Positions 1 to 12,090 of a stretch of 64,000 nt of DNA are shown piece by piece; position 1 is the first letter of the stretch, and every line of letters begins with the position of its first letter. The position numbers and the translations under genes are program-made. Where the stretch lies: contig OY979728.1 of the NCBI GenBank assembly GCA_963855995.1, forward strand, positions 5,195,330-5,259,329, read 5' to 3'. This DNA is from Muricea muricata. Lineage: Eukaryota; Cnidaria; Anthozoa; Malacalcyonacea; Plexauridae. The notes beneath the pieces were generated by a model that saw only the letters and a program-made list of their open reading frames with translations, did no database searches and was not told the DNA's origin.

Positions 1-30
1 CATCCAATAAGTGCTTAATATGTTATAGTT

Positions 31-116
31 TACTTATTAAGCTTTGTGGAAACACCACGTAAATTTATTATTGCAATAATAAATTTACGTGGTGTTTCCA
101 CAAAGCTTAATAAGTA
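31..116. repeat. 86-bp perfect palindrome
   Basis: Every base from 31 to 116 pairs with its mirror about a centre between 73 and 74, with no spacer. The arms run from TACTTATTAAGC to GCTTAATAAGTA. The string TGTTATAGTTTA occurs just outside the left arm (from about 21) and again from about 155, which may mark an old duplication around a foldback insertion. No coding sequence overlaps it. Confidence 0.9.
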
Positions 117-1056
117 TATTGTATTCACCATGCAAACGTACAAGAAACTTATCATGTTATAGTTTATAAATTATTCGTAACTATCATCTCATGACTTAAT
201 TCTTTCTACTATTGCAAAGGGTGATGGGATGTGAAAAAAACGCACAAGAAGAGAAAAGAATGAACGATCCTGGACGGCAAGACCCACAAAACAACAATCC
301 ACAAGAATAAGAAGACACGACATTGTAATAGAAAGTAGTGGTAATGTGCAAGTTAGTAGAAAACAAGGTACTTATTATTGGGGGGTCAAAGAGGGTTTAA
401 TAGGTATTTCTCGTTAATGAAAAAGAAAAGACAGCAAATTAAGTGAAAAAAATTGGATTGAAATAACATTGATATCAAATACATTCAACAAAATAATTAA
501 ATAGGATATCTAGGAGTTTGGCAGTCAATTTTCGAGTCAAAAAACAGGTAAAAATATGGTAAATGTCGACAATATTTTTTAAAGAAACAATACCTTAACG
601 CCTGGAAATTTCGTCTCTAACATTTGGATTTGGATATTTCTAAAAACAAAACAAAATAACATGTAGGATTGAACGTTTTACAAAAATAAGTTTCGTAATA
701 ATGCCACTAAATTATAGTTGATGCATTTTGTCACTATTCTTGGTTTGCACATGCCGTCATTTCGTGTCATTGGGCGCCATCTTGGTTGACTCTGCAGATT
801 ACTTCAGCTGTTTACAGCGAAACACTAGTGTCAATTTACTATTTCATCGTTAGTTTTAGCGTATTATGAATGATACTTTAAAGATGTATGGCTCGATAGG
901 ATCAGATATAATGAATAGATACTTTGTGGTTGCCATGTGTTTCAAACGTCAACAAAGATGGCGTCGATTGCAAACGATCAATTCCGTCGTTCTACCTTTA
1001 AAAAATGTGTTCTCTGGTTAAAAAGCGAGAAAATGTGACTTGTATTCCAATTCACC
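117..1056. other. intergenic, no gene seen
   Basis: AT-rich sequence without long ORFs, splice-bounded exons or clear repeats. Confidence 0.5.
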
Positions 1057-1286
1057 GTAGCAAAACAAATGGTGGCATGTCGATTTTACCAGAATTTAAT
1101 GCGGGTATCAATCAAGAATACCAGTGAAATGATATTTAAGATAAGCTAATGGACGGAATTTTAACACAAGTGACAAAATAACCTATCTGTCTGTTCCTCA
1201 AACGAGGTTAATTTACCTTAAGTTTTTAAACGATTTCAGACCGCAAGGCATTCTGGTAAAATCAACACCCGCCATCTTTTTGCTAC
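1057..1286. mobile_element. MITE-like repeat, family A copy 1
   Basis: A 230-bp unit begins GTAGCAAAA and ends TTTTTGCTAC, with imperfect inverted repeats that include GTCGATTTTACCAGA on one side and its complement TCTGGTAAAAT on the other. A clearly related 235-bp copy lies at 6755-6989. No target duplication could be set with certainty. Confidence 0.65.
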
Positions 1287-1787
1287 ATTAAATTCCCAAG
1301 GGAATATATCATTTCTTTGTTTCTTAGCTAATTTGGTTCATACATCCATGCAAATCAGTAGGATCATTATATTTTTTTGTGCATTTTAAATTCCCATGGG
1401 AATACGGCATGCTTTGTTTCAATGGTGATGCGTCTGTTTATGGTAATTACTGCATAATGCGAATCCTCTTTGATTATTAATATGATAAGTATCTTGGTGC
1501 TTTCAGATTTGTTTTGGTAAGCAGGAACAATGAAGTCATTGTTTGTGTACACTAAAGCAAATTACGAAGGTGGTTTGAGAGCAGCTGCGAGATACCATGC
1601 AAATGAAGGCGTTTCGGTTAAATAAGTGTGAGAACTACGGCATTAAAAATTGCATGTCATCTACACTTAAGGATATAAGTTGCCAAAAAAAAAACAACTT
1701 TAGTGAATCTGTTGAGTTTCAATTGCTTTTTATTTTTGCCTAATTCTCATGCTTATTTGACCCAGCCTTGGACTTTGGTAAGTATCA
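1287..1787. other. intergenic, no gene seen
   Basis: No supported feature. A short AATTCCCATGGGAAT palindrome near 1388 recurs near 3007. Confidence 0.4.
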
Positions 1788-2029
1788 GGGGCCGGTTGTA
1801 TCAAAGGCGTTTAGCTTAAACGGTGGATAAGTCAAAAATATGAAACACGTTTCCATGTTGTATAAACAAACCAGCTGAAGTTATTTGACCTGAGAAGAAC
1901 AATTATATATAAAACTAAATATTTATTCTATTTCAACTCATAATTTCGGTTCCGTACTAGGTGTAAAACTGATTTTTAAATTTCACTTATCCACCGTTTA
2001 AGCTAAACGCCTTTGATACAACCGGCCCC
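1788..2029. mobile_element. 242-bp MITE with 45-bp perfect TIRs
   Basis: The left arm 1788-1832 (starting GGGGCCGGTTGTATC) is the exact reverse complement of 1985-2029. The interior is AT-rich and non-coding. Flanks show only weak similarity (GGTAAGTAT and GGTTTATAT), so the superfamily is not assigned. Confidence 0.8.
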
Positions 2030-2863
2030 AGGTTTATATTTACTCCGGAACAGTTAACACAACGAAAAGCCCATGCCCATTCAGCTAAGGTTTTACGTTT
2101 GAAAATTCAATCAAAAACTCAGTCTAAGTGGGTTTAAGTAGCTAGAGATAACGTAATTTATCTTTTTATTTTGCTTTTTTGTTTATAACGTAATTTATTA
2201 GCTAAATGTATGGACTGCGAGGGTGTGCGCCGTGTGTAAGTTGCATGGGGTTAGGTTTATTAAAGGAATTAAAATTTTTGAAAGTATGCTTAAAAACCAA
2301 AATCTGTCGTCACTTCTAACAAAACAGTTAAGAGTAGGTTTCAACATCAACTAAATTGATCTATACTATTAACTAAGAAAAATGCGAATTAAGTTTTATA
2401 TTTTGCAAGCAAATTTTAAATAGAATTCTCACCTGTTTTTATGTACGAGCTTTTTCTGTTTACGTTTGATCTAAAATATCCAAATAAATTGCATTTAAAA
2501 TGCATACTTTACCGAAATTTTAACTCTTTTAATTTTCGAAATTGGGTGGCAGTCGGGGTGGTGGTGGTGCATGCGGGTTTATCAGCTGTGAGTGACTGTG
2601 CGATGGTGAGGAAAGTGAAGGTAACGAATGGAATGCAGGAGCTTAGAACTGAGGAAGACAGCTTAGAACTGAGGCAGGTAGGCAGTTGGTAGGATCAGCG
2701 GGGGGCACTTGACATTTTGGCTTTGGGAATCAAATTTGCATGCTAAGTACTTAAGTCACTAACGTTTGTTGTTTTAATTTGTTAGGTACGCGCGGCTGCT
2801 CTCTAGGGAAGATCAACTTAGCAATTGTATTAGCACTTGCAAAGTTGGTCTTCTCTTTGCCGG
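2030..2863. other. intergenic, no gene seen
   Basis: Contains an 83-codon open frame at 2441-2692 with no recognisable domain or splice context. I see nothing else in it. Confidence 0.4.
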
Positions 2864-2981
2864 CTACCCCGGCCAGTTCTCCGAGTGCTACTTCCACCGT
2901 GAATAAGTAGAAGTACTTGTACTACATGTATAAGTACTTCTACTTAGGTGGAAGTGGCACTTGGGGAGCTGGCCGGGGTAG
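2864..2981. repeat. foldback element, about 118 bp
   Basis: CTACCCCGGCCAG at 2864 pairs imperfectly with CTGGCCGGGGTAG ending at 2981, and the pairing continues through AGTAGAAGTACTT and its complement to a short loop. A separate small palindrome around CAATTCCCATGGGAATTG follows near 3007. Confidence 0.7.
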
Positions 2982-5900
2982 GGGGATTTTTTTTATTCAA
3001 TTTCTCAATTCCCATGGGAATTGAATTTTTAATTAAAAAGGGGTCACAAGTAAATTTTGTAAACAATTTATTGAAAAAATTTGTAAAGATTACATACAAT
3101 TTGAATAACAATAAAAAGAGATTAACTACCACACATTGTACTTATTAAAATAACAACAGAAGAAAACAGAACATGGCAGAGAGAACAATAACACAAGTGA
3201 ATGAACAAAGTCCTAAAAAACTTGGGTCTTTTCAACGTAAGTAAATGTTTATACTTCAAAATATATTATAACAATGAAACAACTTGAAGTGATAAATTTT
3301 GAGAGTTTTGCAAAGGTTTACCCAGCATATAACGAGTTGTTTCACAATTACAAAGAAAAACATACATGTGGCTCAAAACATGCAACTGATAGAGATGACG
3401 AGAAGGCTTAACAAGTCTAAGTAGAAAGGTTTTCAAAAGTTAGTCACATTTTTATAACCATATGTAACTACCCTGTCAACTCTCCCAGTGGGAAGAACCG
3501 GAGTACCCGGAGAAAACCCACGAGTTTTGGCGGAGCGTTGACCAACGCTTTTTCAAATACAGCCAGCCTCACAGAAGAAAGGTATTTTTGTCAAAAGAAA
3601 AATATTATTTTTAATCAATTGTGCTTTTATAAGTCAGAAAAAATACATGCACGAATTACCAACGAATTTTGATGGCTTTGAGACATGTAACGTGGGCACA
3701 TAATTCTTCCTAAAAATACTTTTTTGTACTCGAAACAACCCTTCAAAACGTCGAAAAACAACGAAGAAACGATTTTTTTATAAATTCCAAATTGACCAAG
3801 CTGTAATGTTCGGAGCCAAATTTTTCTTATTGCGTTTCTAACCTGACAATGTGAAATGCACTAAACATTGCTACCTTTATTTTTTTTAACAAAAAATTCA
3901 AAAATACATAGAATAAAAACAAAGCATTTTTAGAATATTGCGTGTAGCACGACATTTTTCAGAAACCAATCTCTTACACTTTTCTTTGCATAACAGTGCA
4001 TGCGATCTATTTTTCGCAAAAAAATACAATGAAAGTCTCAGACATCTCATTTTTCTGGTGGGCACAAGAACAGAAGCTTTTTGTTCAAATTGTGATAATT
4101 TATTTGAGATAACTTTGGGCAAAATTCTATTTTTCATTGAAAACAGCCGAAAAATCAATGCTTTGGCTTTGCCCAGCAACTAATGAAGTCACTCGATAGT
4201 GAAGTTGCTTTATATACAATTGATAGTTTCAGTGTTAAAGAGACCAAAATAAAAGTAGAAATACATAACTTAGATTGATCTTGGATTGAAAAGTAAAAAA
4301 TTTATTCGAAGAATCAATTTAAATTTAGTCTTTTTGGAAGGTACCATTGTCAGGTTAGGAACATATCTCTTTGAAGTATAAATTCATCTTTACTTACTTG
4401 TTGAAAAGACTATATTCAAGAGCCATGTAAACCTGTTTTCTTATATTATTATTACCACGCAAGTATTACAAAGTGGAATATTTGAAATGTAAACTTGAAC
4501 TGAAGCAAAGGAAATGCACATACAAATTCAGAAATATTTCAATTGCCAAAATACAAATTCACCACAACCAAACAATATAAAAAGTTCCAGTAGGCAATAT
4601 GTTGTAATTTTAATTAAGAAACTTATAAAGTAATAAATCATGCAGGAAACACAAAAGAAATCATTTTCTCATCTTACAGAATCGGTATTTTCAAAATCAC
4701 TTTGCTATAGATCTGATGTATAAAATTGACGAGTTTCACAAGCCATTTACAACATTCGCATCTGTGTATGTCAGATATCTCGCCTTCAGCTTGGGTTTGT
4801 ATATCCGATACAACCCGGTCACTTGTATTGTAAATAGTACAAATCAAAATTGTTATCAAATCAAAGTCTCAAACTAATTTAAATTATTCTACTCCATATA
4901 ATGCCAGACAGTTTTACTTTTTCTCAGGAAAGACCTTATGTTCAACAAGGTAAATTTGGCATGTTAATTAAGAAGTCTGTAAAATTTGAAATTGCATAGT
5001 ATCAACTAAAAGCTTCATGTGACTTAAAACTTTTTCAAGTCGATGTAATACGAAGAACTCTGGTAAAGTATTTACTGTATCCAGGCATCAATAGAAAACT
5101 TTTAAAATTAAAAATTGTAGTTACTTATACTTATTATTGGCCAACATCTGTACTGCTTGTTTATCTAGAAAATCTGGCATACTGTCAATTTTTTTAGTCC
5201 AAGGAAACTTTTTTACTCTTAAATTCTTACATCCGCCACATCTTTTCTTTGCTAATAAAAAGAGCCCACAGAATTTATTTGGCAAGTTGTGGTTTTCTTT
5301 TTCATTTAAGATATGTAATTAATTCATAAAGTTAAAGAACAACTGCATCAGTTCATCTCAATTCCAAACAAGTTCCACTTTGTAAACAAAAGACAATATG
5401 CTAGCTTATTTTGTCCTTAATAAGTAGTTCATCTTAAAGTTTGAAAGTCAACATTCTAGTACAAAATCACAAAGTCTGTATCTAAGATAAATTACCAGTA
5501 GTATAAAATATTACAAAGTATTTTTTTAACTTTAAAGGGTCCAATATAACATTGAGAACTATTGTGATTTTCAAATGAACTTTCCAAACTTTCAAATGAA
5601 CACTCAAAGCCAGCTTAAACAAAAGATGATTGAGATAGTAAACCAGGAAATAACATAGGTGTTGTAATTTTTTATCAAAAATATGATATAGTGCATATAA
5701 CAGAAACATTTCAATTAAAAAGTAGAAATATATTTCCTGTGGTTAGTTTTAATTGCTACATATATTGAAATTTTAGTATAATAATGGATGTTTTTGTTTC
5801 TGGCAAAGTCACCTCAATCTCCTTATGTTTAACCAACATTACAAAGTCAAATAATGACAAACATGAATGATTAAACACAAATTTATATTTTAATGGGTAA

Positions 5901-6716
5901 AAATAAATATGTCCAAATTAGTATAATCATGCATATAGGTCTAGTAGGGTACCAATTTTTAGAAACAGAATTGTGTTGTTTAGAGGCATAACATATAAAA
6001 TTGCTAGATTTGATATTTCAGTTTTGTTTTTTTCAGAAAGCCTTTTGTATGTGTTTTCATGAACTCTTGGGCCATAATTCAATTGATTTGAACCAAATAA
6101 GATTCTAACTTTCTTTTAAAACACAGTTCATCATTATTTGACTTTTTCTAAGATTAAAATGCTTCTGGAGCACATGAGATTCCACGCTATGTGTACCCAC
6201 AAAATAATCGTCAAATTAGGTGAGAATGAAACCGTCATGTCCAAAATTATACTGTCCCAAATTGTCCCATATTCAATATTGTACATGCAATATTCCAATA
6301 CCTTTAACAATTTCATTTTTCATAATCTGCCAGTTGTTGAGAGGAGGTTAAGCATTTTGTCGATCTACAAACAAATTTCAAAGAATTCTATTGAAGATAG
6401 ATAACTGAAATGGTAAACAAACTGCAAAAGATAACAATGCAAGTGGTTGTGTAAAAACTAAAGACCACGTAAAGTCGGCCATTCTGTACAGTGTTTGGAT
6501 TTGACAGTTTGAATTTTAATTGCCTCAAGAAAAGTCTAAAAGGCATTAAAAACATAACATTCCTTGTTCTTTTTTAACCTCCCGACCTTGCACGACTCCC
6601 ACATCCTGCTCCGTCTCCTCCTATCCACCTCCCACCCTCAAGGCCCTGTCACACGGTGCAATTTTTCTTGCACTTGTAACTGCTCCGTCTCCTTCTCTAT
6701 CCACCTCTTACCCTTA
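2982..6716. other. long intergenic stretch, no gene seen
   Basis: AT-rich with only short chance ORFs. At about 3480-3570 it holds the string ACCGGAGTACCCGGAGAAAA inside a more GC-rich patch, which looks like a fragment of a dispersed repeat and not an exon. No introns, tRNAs or transposon ends were recognised in the rest. Confidence 0.4.
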
Positions 6717-7145
6717 AGGCCCTGTCACACGGTGCACTTTTCCTTGCATTCACCGTAGCAAAAAAGATGGCGACATGTCGATTTTACCAGAATGCATTGC
6801 AGGTATCAAGAAAGAATACGTGGGAAAACATGACAAGAAACAAAGCTACTGGATTGAAATTTTAACACAAGTGTGAAAATAACCTATTGTCTTCTGTCTG
6901 TTCTTTAAAAGACGTTAATTTGCCTTTTTAAACAATTTCAGACTACCATGCACTCTGGTAAAATCGACATTAACCATCTTTTTTGCTACAGGGAAAATCT
7001 ACTCTTAAGTAAATTTGTGACAAATGTTTGGTACGTTAAAAAACCCCAGCAAACTGTGATGGAAACTTGCATTTGCCAATTTTACATCTCCCAATAGTAG
7101 AATTGCATTTCAAGTTGCAAGAAAAATTGCATTGTGACAGGACCT
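6717..7145. mobile_element. 429-bp Harbinger-type MITE, TTA duplication
   Basis: The ends are AGGCCCTGTCACA and the complement of AGGTCCTGTCACA. The pairing continues through TTTTTCTTGCA-like sequence. TTA flanks both sides (6714-6716 and 7146-7148), the target duplication typical of PIF/Harbinger. A second copy of the left end (AAGGCCCTGTCACACGGTGC) lies just upstream at about 6640. A family A MITE (6755-6989) forms most of its interior. Confidence 0.75.
6755..6989. mobile_element. MITE-like repeat, family A copy 2
   Basis: Begins GTAGCAAAAAAGATGG and ends CCATCTTTTTTGCTAC. Inverted arms contain GTCGATTTTACCAGA and its complement. Matches the unit at 1057-1286 over its whole length. Lies within the Harbinger-type MITE 6717-7145. 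Confidence 0.65.
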
Positions 7146-7414
7146 TTATTCTCCAGTGTTCCCGCCAACCTGCTCCCACCATTAGATGGAAAGTCCTTTT
7201 TTCACTACATTTTAGTAATTAGGCTACCCCCCTCCTCTCACAAGTCTGTAATCGCCTGACGAAATCAATTGGTCGACAGTCCAAGGCATGTTTTGTAATC
7301 GAAATTCACAAAATTAAAATTAAATTGCCTTTTTACTCCGCCTGCCGTAGGCGAGGCGGAGTTTTAAATTCGCCCGGTTTCTGTTTTTTTTTTTTCGGTG
7401 TCAGAAGTCGGTGC

Positions 7415-8335
7415 CATTGAACTATAATAGATCTGGAACGATAACTTCAGTGTTTTAAACCTATGATTGGCTGAAGCCGGCGCGCTGGAAAATCAACATT
7501 CAAAAAGACTGGGGAGAGGTCGGATTTGGTTTTCGAGGAGTGAGAATTTTTGTTTTCGAGCAAAAATTGGCAAGAAATACACTGTTTTTGTCGAAAGACA
7601 TCATTGTTTTGGACTCAGACGAGGTTTCCTGTTTAGTTCCAACTGTCTTACACCTACCTGCAGCAAAAAGTGAGCATTTTGACTTTAATATTTTTAAAAA
7701 ATTACAAATGTTTGTACGTGTCAAAGAAAACTTTGCTTTTGAGCTCAAAAAAAATATATAATGAAACCTTTAGACAGTCCCAAACTTATTTTGCAGTGAA
7801 CGCCAGGTACTCCTCTTTATTCTGAACTTTTAATCCTTGCTTTAACCCTTTTAAAACATGAAGAAATTGACGTTTTTCATGCGTTTTTCGTAAACAATGT
7901 TTTTTAAATGCATTTTTTTCGACCCTAAAACGTCCAATCTTCCTAAAACTTCACACACGGATGTATTTTGCATGGAGTTAAATATTTCCTGTGGTTTCAC
8001 GTCTTGGTTCTTACTTGAACTTTCAAAAACTCAGAAAAAGTAGCCAAAATCTGGCGGATTTTTCGTAATTTTCGCCTTTGCTTCAACATTTTTCCGTGAT
8101 AGTACGATTTTTGTCAAATTTTATAACATATTATATAAATTCAACTGTCATTGTTTAAATATTTCTGAATCTTAGAGATCTGTTAGTAGGTTTAAATAAA
8201 GAATTTTACGGATACAAAAATGATATTTTTTACACGAAATTCTTAAAAAGGACTGGGTCTACCTGCAAAGTGAACACAAAGTCGGCTTCAATTTCCCCCC
8301 CTGACTTATCGTTCCAGATCTATTATAGTTCAATG
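7415..8335. mobile_element. 921-bp hAT-like element, copy 1
   Basis: Terminal inverted repeats run CATTGAACTATAATAGATCT and onward through GGAACGATAA. Direct repeats GTCGGTGC flank it at 7407-7414 and 8336-8343. An 8-bp duplication with CA...TG ends fits the hAT superfamily. The interior has no transposase, so the copy is non-autonomous. Shares ends and internal sequence with 11143-12082. A small GC-rich hairpin (CTCCGCCTGCCGTAGGCGAG) lies just before it, near 7337. Confidence 0.8.
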
Positions 8336-8343
8336 GTCGGTGC

Positions 8344-9186
8344 CGCCGCTAATGGGTGATACCGCTGGGCACAAGCCGCGTGAGCCGACCTAAACACGTC
8401 GTTTAAACTCAATTTCCAGCGGAATATGTCAACAAAACACGCATTTTAACATGTATGCTAGAACATCTAAACCGCAAGAAGGTTTTACGTGCAAAAATTC
8501 TCATGCAAAATGTTTTAAAACGACAAATTCCACCGCGAAACTTTACCGAGGAGCGATGAGAGCGTGCTTCCGTCATTTTCTGTTGTATTCCTACTTTTAA
8601 GGAAATTTAGAAATTTCTACACAAGAATCAAACGCAAATTCTACTGAAATATCTACATACAAAACACAATTTTTAACATGTAATAGTCAACAAAAAGGGA
8701 CAGGAAGGTTCTTTATCAAAAAATTGCTCCAGAAATGTTTTAAAACGGCAAATAAAAGGTAACAGACATTTTACATTCCAATTCCAGAAATACATATGTT
8801 AGTCTAAAGTTCCCAACAAATTATATCGTGGAGACTTCAGACTTAATAGCTTAGTCTAATTTTTAATTTTTGTTGTTTTTATGAGCGATTTTAATACTTG
8901 TTTTGTTAGAACGTCACGTTGAATAGTTGACTCAGAGAAAGGATTTCAAATTGGATATCACAGAAAATACAGATCACAGAAATACTTTTAAGTCGATTAC
9001 TGTAAAGATTGTTGCTATAATTATTAAAATAGCAAGAAAAAAACTCAAAAATGCAAAATAAAAAAAAGAACAAAATTTAACTTAAATTTAGTAAAATTTC
9101 AACTGGCACTTTCTTAATTTGCCAATATACCAATATACCAATGTTTTAACTGACACCTGAAGCTTTCTGGAAGTAAATACTTTGTC
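8344..9186. other. intergenic, direct repeat upstream of minisatellite
   Basis: No gene. At about 8813-8840 it contains CCCAACAAATTATATCGTGG and following bases, repeated at about 9686 on the far side of the minisatellite. Confidence 0.5.
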
Positions 9187-9685
9187 AGCATGTCGAAAGT
9201 CTAACTGACAACTTGTGGGCATGTACAGGTCAAAGTCTAACCGACATCTTGTCAACAAGCCAAAAGCCTAACTGATATCTTTTCAACAAGTGAAAAGCCT
9301 TACCGACATCTTGTCAACAAGCCAAAAGCCTTACCGGCATCTTGTCAACAAGCCAAAAGCCTAACCAACATCTTTTCAACAAGCCAAAAGCCTAACTGAC
9401 ATCTTGTCAACAAGCCAAAAACCTAACCGACATCTTGTCAACATGCCAAAAATCTAACTAGGAGCATATCAACATGTCAAAAGTCCATTTCAAAGCTTGT
9501 CCACATATCAAAAGACTAACTCAGATCTTATCAACATGTCAAAAGTCTGCTCGAAAACTTGTCAACTAGTCAAAATCCTTACAAACATTTTATAAACATG
9601 CCAAATATTTACCTGACACCTTATCAACACATCAAATATCTAATTCAAAGCTGGTCAATATATCAAAAGGCTAGCCAACATTTTC
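9187..9685. repeat. 31-bp minisatellite, about 14 degenerate copies
   Basis: Tandem units resemble CCTAACCGACATCTTGTCAA followed by CAAGCCAAAAG, with a 31-base period. The central copies (about 9230-9440) are most alike and the outer copies drift. All copies lie head to tail without unique spacers, so this is not a CRISPR array. A direct repeat (CCCAACAAATTATATCGTGG and onward) brackets the block at about 8813 and 9686. Confidence 0.85.
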
Positions 9686-9699
9686 CCAACAAATTATAT

Positions 9700-11134
9700 C
9701 GTGGAGACTTCAGGCAGTGTGCTACAGAATAGATTTAATAAATTGATGGATTTAATAGACTGATGTATTGTATACACTTTTAGTAAAATTTTCTTTACTT
9801 GCAAAATAAAACAGCTATTTGTTGGTGGCATTATGGCAAAAGAATCTTGTTTAACATATGTACTATTAAAGTCTTTAATCTAAATTAAATTCTAAAAAAT
9901 GCAATCCTACTAGTACTCTGGACAAAGTGCCTGGCAGGTCACTCAGACATTGATTTTTGGTTATCTTAGTGATTGCATAAGATGTGCTAGCAATGTCTTA
10001 AAATGCCTTGGAAGGTACCGTAATAATAATTGATTTAAAAAGGAATTAGTTGGACAGAACAGAAATAAGTGAATGTACCCCACCCCCAATGAACTCTCTA
10101 GTTACAGCCCTGCCTGGCCTTGTGCCCATTTTCGTTTGGCAGGCGGAGTGAACGCCTTAGCAGGCGTCTTGTTATAAAACAAAAGTGAAGTGTGGAAATA
10201 AGCATCAACATTCAGGTAAGCACAAACAGAAAAGCCTAAGACTGTAAGCAGAAGTCTGCAGAAATGCATATGACTACGAGCAAAGCTATGCAAATGAACA
10301 AAAGCAAATTGAAAAGAGAATTCTTTCTGCTTTGTGTTCGTAAACCTCTGAGGAAAAGTTATCCTTTGTTGTGTTTACTTTACAAATCAACAATTCTCAA
10401 CAACAGCTGGTCTACTGATCTCTCCCAATAGGCCAAAAAAATCATATTTTTTAACTCGACAGTGTGTGGCAATGTTGATATTGGTAATATTTTAATTACC
10501 AGGCATATTCTATTTAATCACTGACAGGGTGATTTGAATTGGGCGCTCCATTTAATATCCCCCTGTAGATGAAGTTTTCTCAGGGGTTCCTCAAAAGCAA
10601 TTTCGGGGGTGGGAGGGGGGGAGTTGATTGTTGTTAAATTTCCGAGGGCTATTTTTTGGCTGCACTATGATCTTTTTTCTCTGAACGGTTAAAAATTTTC
10701 AAAGCTTGTCTCCAATGAGGGGGGGAGGGAGGGGGGTTGAGTATTTGATGGCTCGGCATTTACCTGGTAGAGCCTGGTTCAGCCTAGCGACATAAGCAGA
10801 ACCTAAAACAAAACAAAGAAAAGCAGTGACATAAACACAAGTAAAAGAGAGCACAGCCCAAGCGATAGATCATCACCAGGGGTAATATGTCATAGAATTC
10901 CCCGAGCAGAAGGTCTATAACTTATATATTATACCAAAAATAGGCGACAGCAAAACAGAACTATATGGAGTACATACAATATAAAAACTTCGTCTCTTTT
11001 ATCGAGCATTTCTTCATCTGTATAAAGTCCTTGACTGAGTCCAACTGAATGTTTTTAGAGCATTTTGCATTGCCTTTTGGCGTACGCGTGTCTATTGTCT
11101 AATAAACGTACAATTTCTTCGTCTTTAACTATAT
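9700..11134. other. intergenic, no gene seen
   Basis: Low-complexity G-rich patches at about 10600 and 10720. No ORF with a recognisable domain. Confidence 0.4.
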
Positions 11135-11142
11135 GTTTCAGT

Positions 11143-12082
11143 CAGTGAACTCTAATACAACTGGAACGATAACTCCTATGTTTTCGTCCTATGATTGGAT
11201 GAAGCCAAATTTGAAGCAAAAGGCGGGAACTTGGCGGGAACCGCGCTGCGAAAATGGCTTGTTCGAAAGGACTGGGGAAAGTTACGAGGAGTGAAAAGTT
11301 TGTTTTTGAGCGAAAATATGCTTGAAAAATGAGAATTTTCATCACAAGACTTCAATTTTAAAGATTCGACCCTGGTTTTCTGGATAGTCCTGACTGTTCT
11401 ACACTTTGTTACGGCAAAAATTGAGGGCTATCACTTTTTTACTCTGGAAAATGACGAAAGTTTCAACGTGCCGAAGCAAACTACGAGGCAAACGACGCTC
11501 TTCAATTGAAAAATATATTGCTTTAAAACATTTCAACACTTCCAAAACGTCTCTTGTGCTAAAGTCCAGGTATCGTTGTCTATTTTGAGCTTTTAGTCTT
11601 TGCTGTAGCCCTTCTAATACGTGAGTAAATTGAGGTTTTCGAAGTGGTGTATTTGTATGGTTAATTCAAAAATATGTATAAAACTTACATTTTTCGTCAG
11701 ATAGCATTAGTTTTAAAGCTTTAAACTTCGGTTACGGATAGTTCTTGGTAGCCTCTTCCATCTAACTGTTAAAACTCGAGAGGTAACATTTTTTTAAAAA
11801 AGATATTTCGTGACAAAGTTTTCGCCGGAACTGTTTTTCATTTTTAGCAGCCAAAAAATATTTTAAAACCTTACTGGACGTCCTAGAAAGTTGAGGTACA
11901 TGAAATTTCAATCTATCTAGAAAATATTTAGCACCTAACTGGCTCTAAAACACGAAGTTAAAGGGTCGAAAAGAGCTTTTGAAAATAGGTCATATTTTCG
12001 CGGCGTGACGTACATGGCGGCCTTCAATTTGGCTTCAAAGATGGCGGCCAAGTTATCGTTCCAGTTGTATTAGAGTTCACTG
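11143..12082. mobile_element. 940-bp hAT-like element, copy 2
   Basis: TIRs start CAGTGAACTCTAATACAACT and continue GGAACGATAA, with the exact complement at the other end. Perfect 8-bp direct repeats GTTTCAGT flank it at 11135-11142 and 12083-12090. Homologous along its length to 7415-8335 (shared CCTATGATTGG and GACTGGGGA blocks), with considerable divergence. No transposase ORF. Confidence 0.85.
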
Positions 12083-12090
12083 GTTTCAGT

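Noticed and set aside
2441-2692. 83-codon plus-strand ORF
   Set aside because: No domain, no splice context and biased composition from GT-rich sequence. Likely chance.
9187-9685. CRISPR-like regular repeats
   Set aside because: Units are head to tail with no unique spacers, they diverge gradually, and the sequence is animal DNA. It is a minisatellite.
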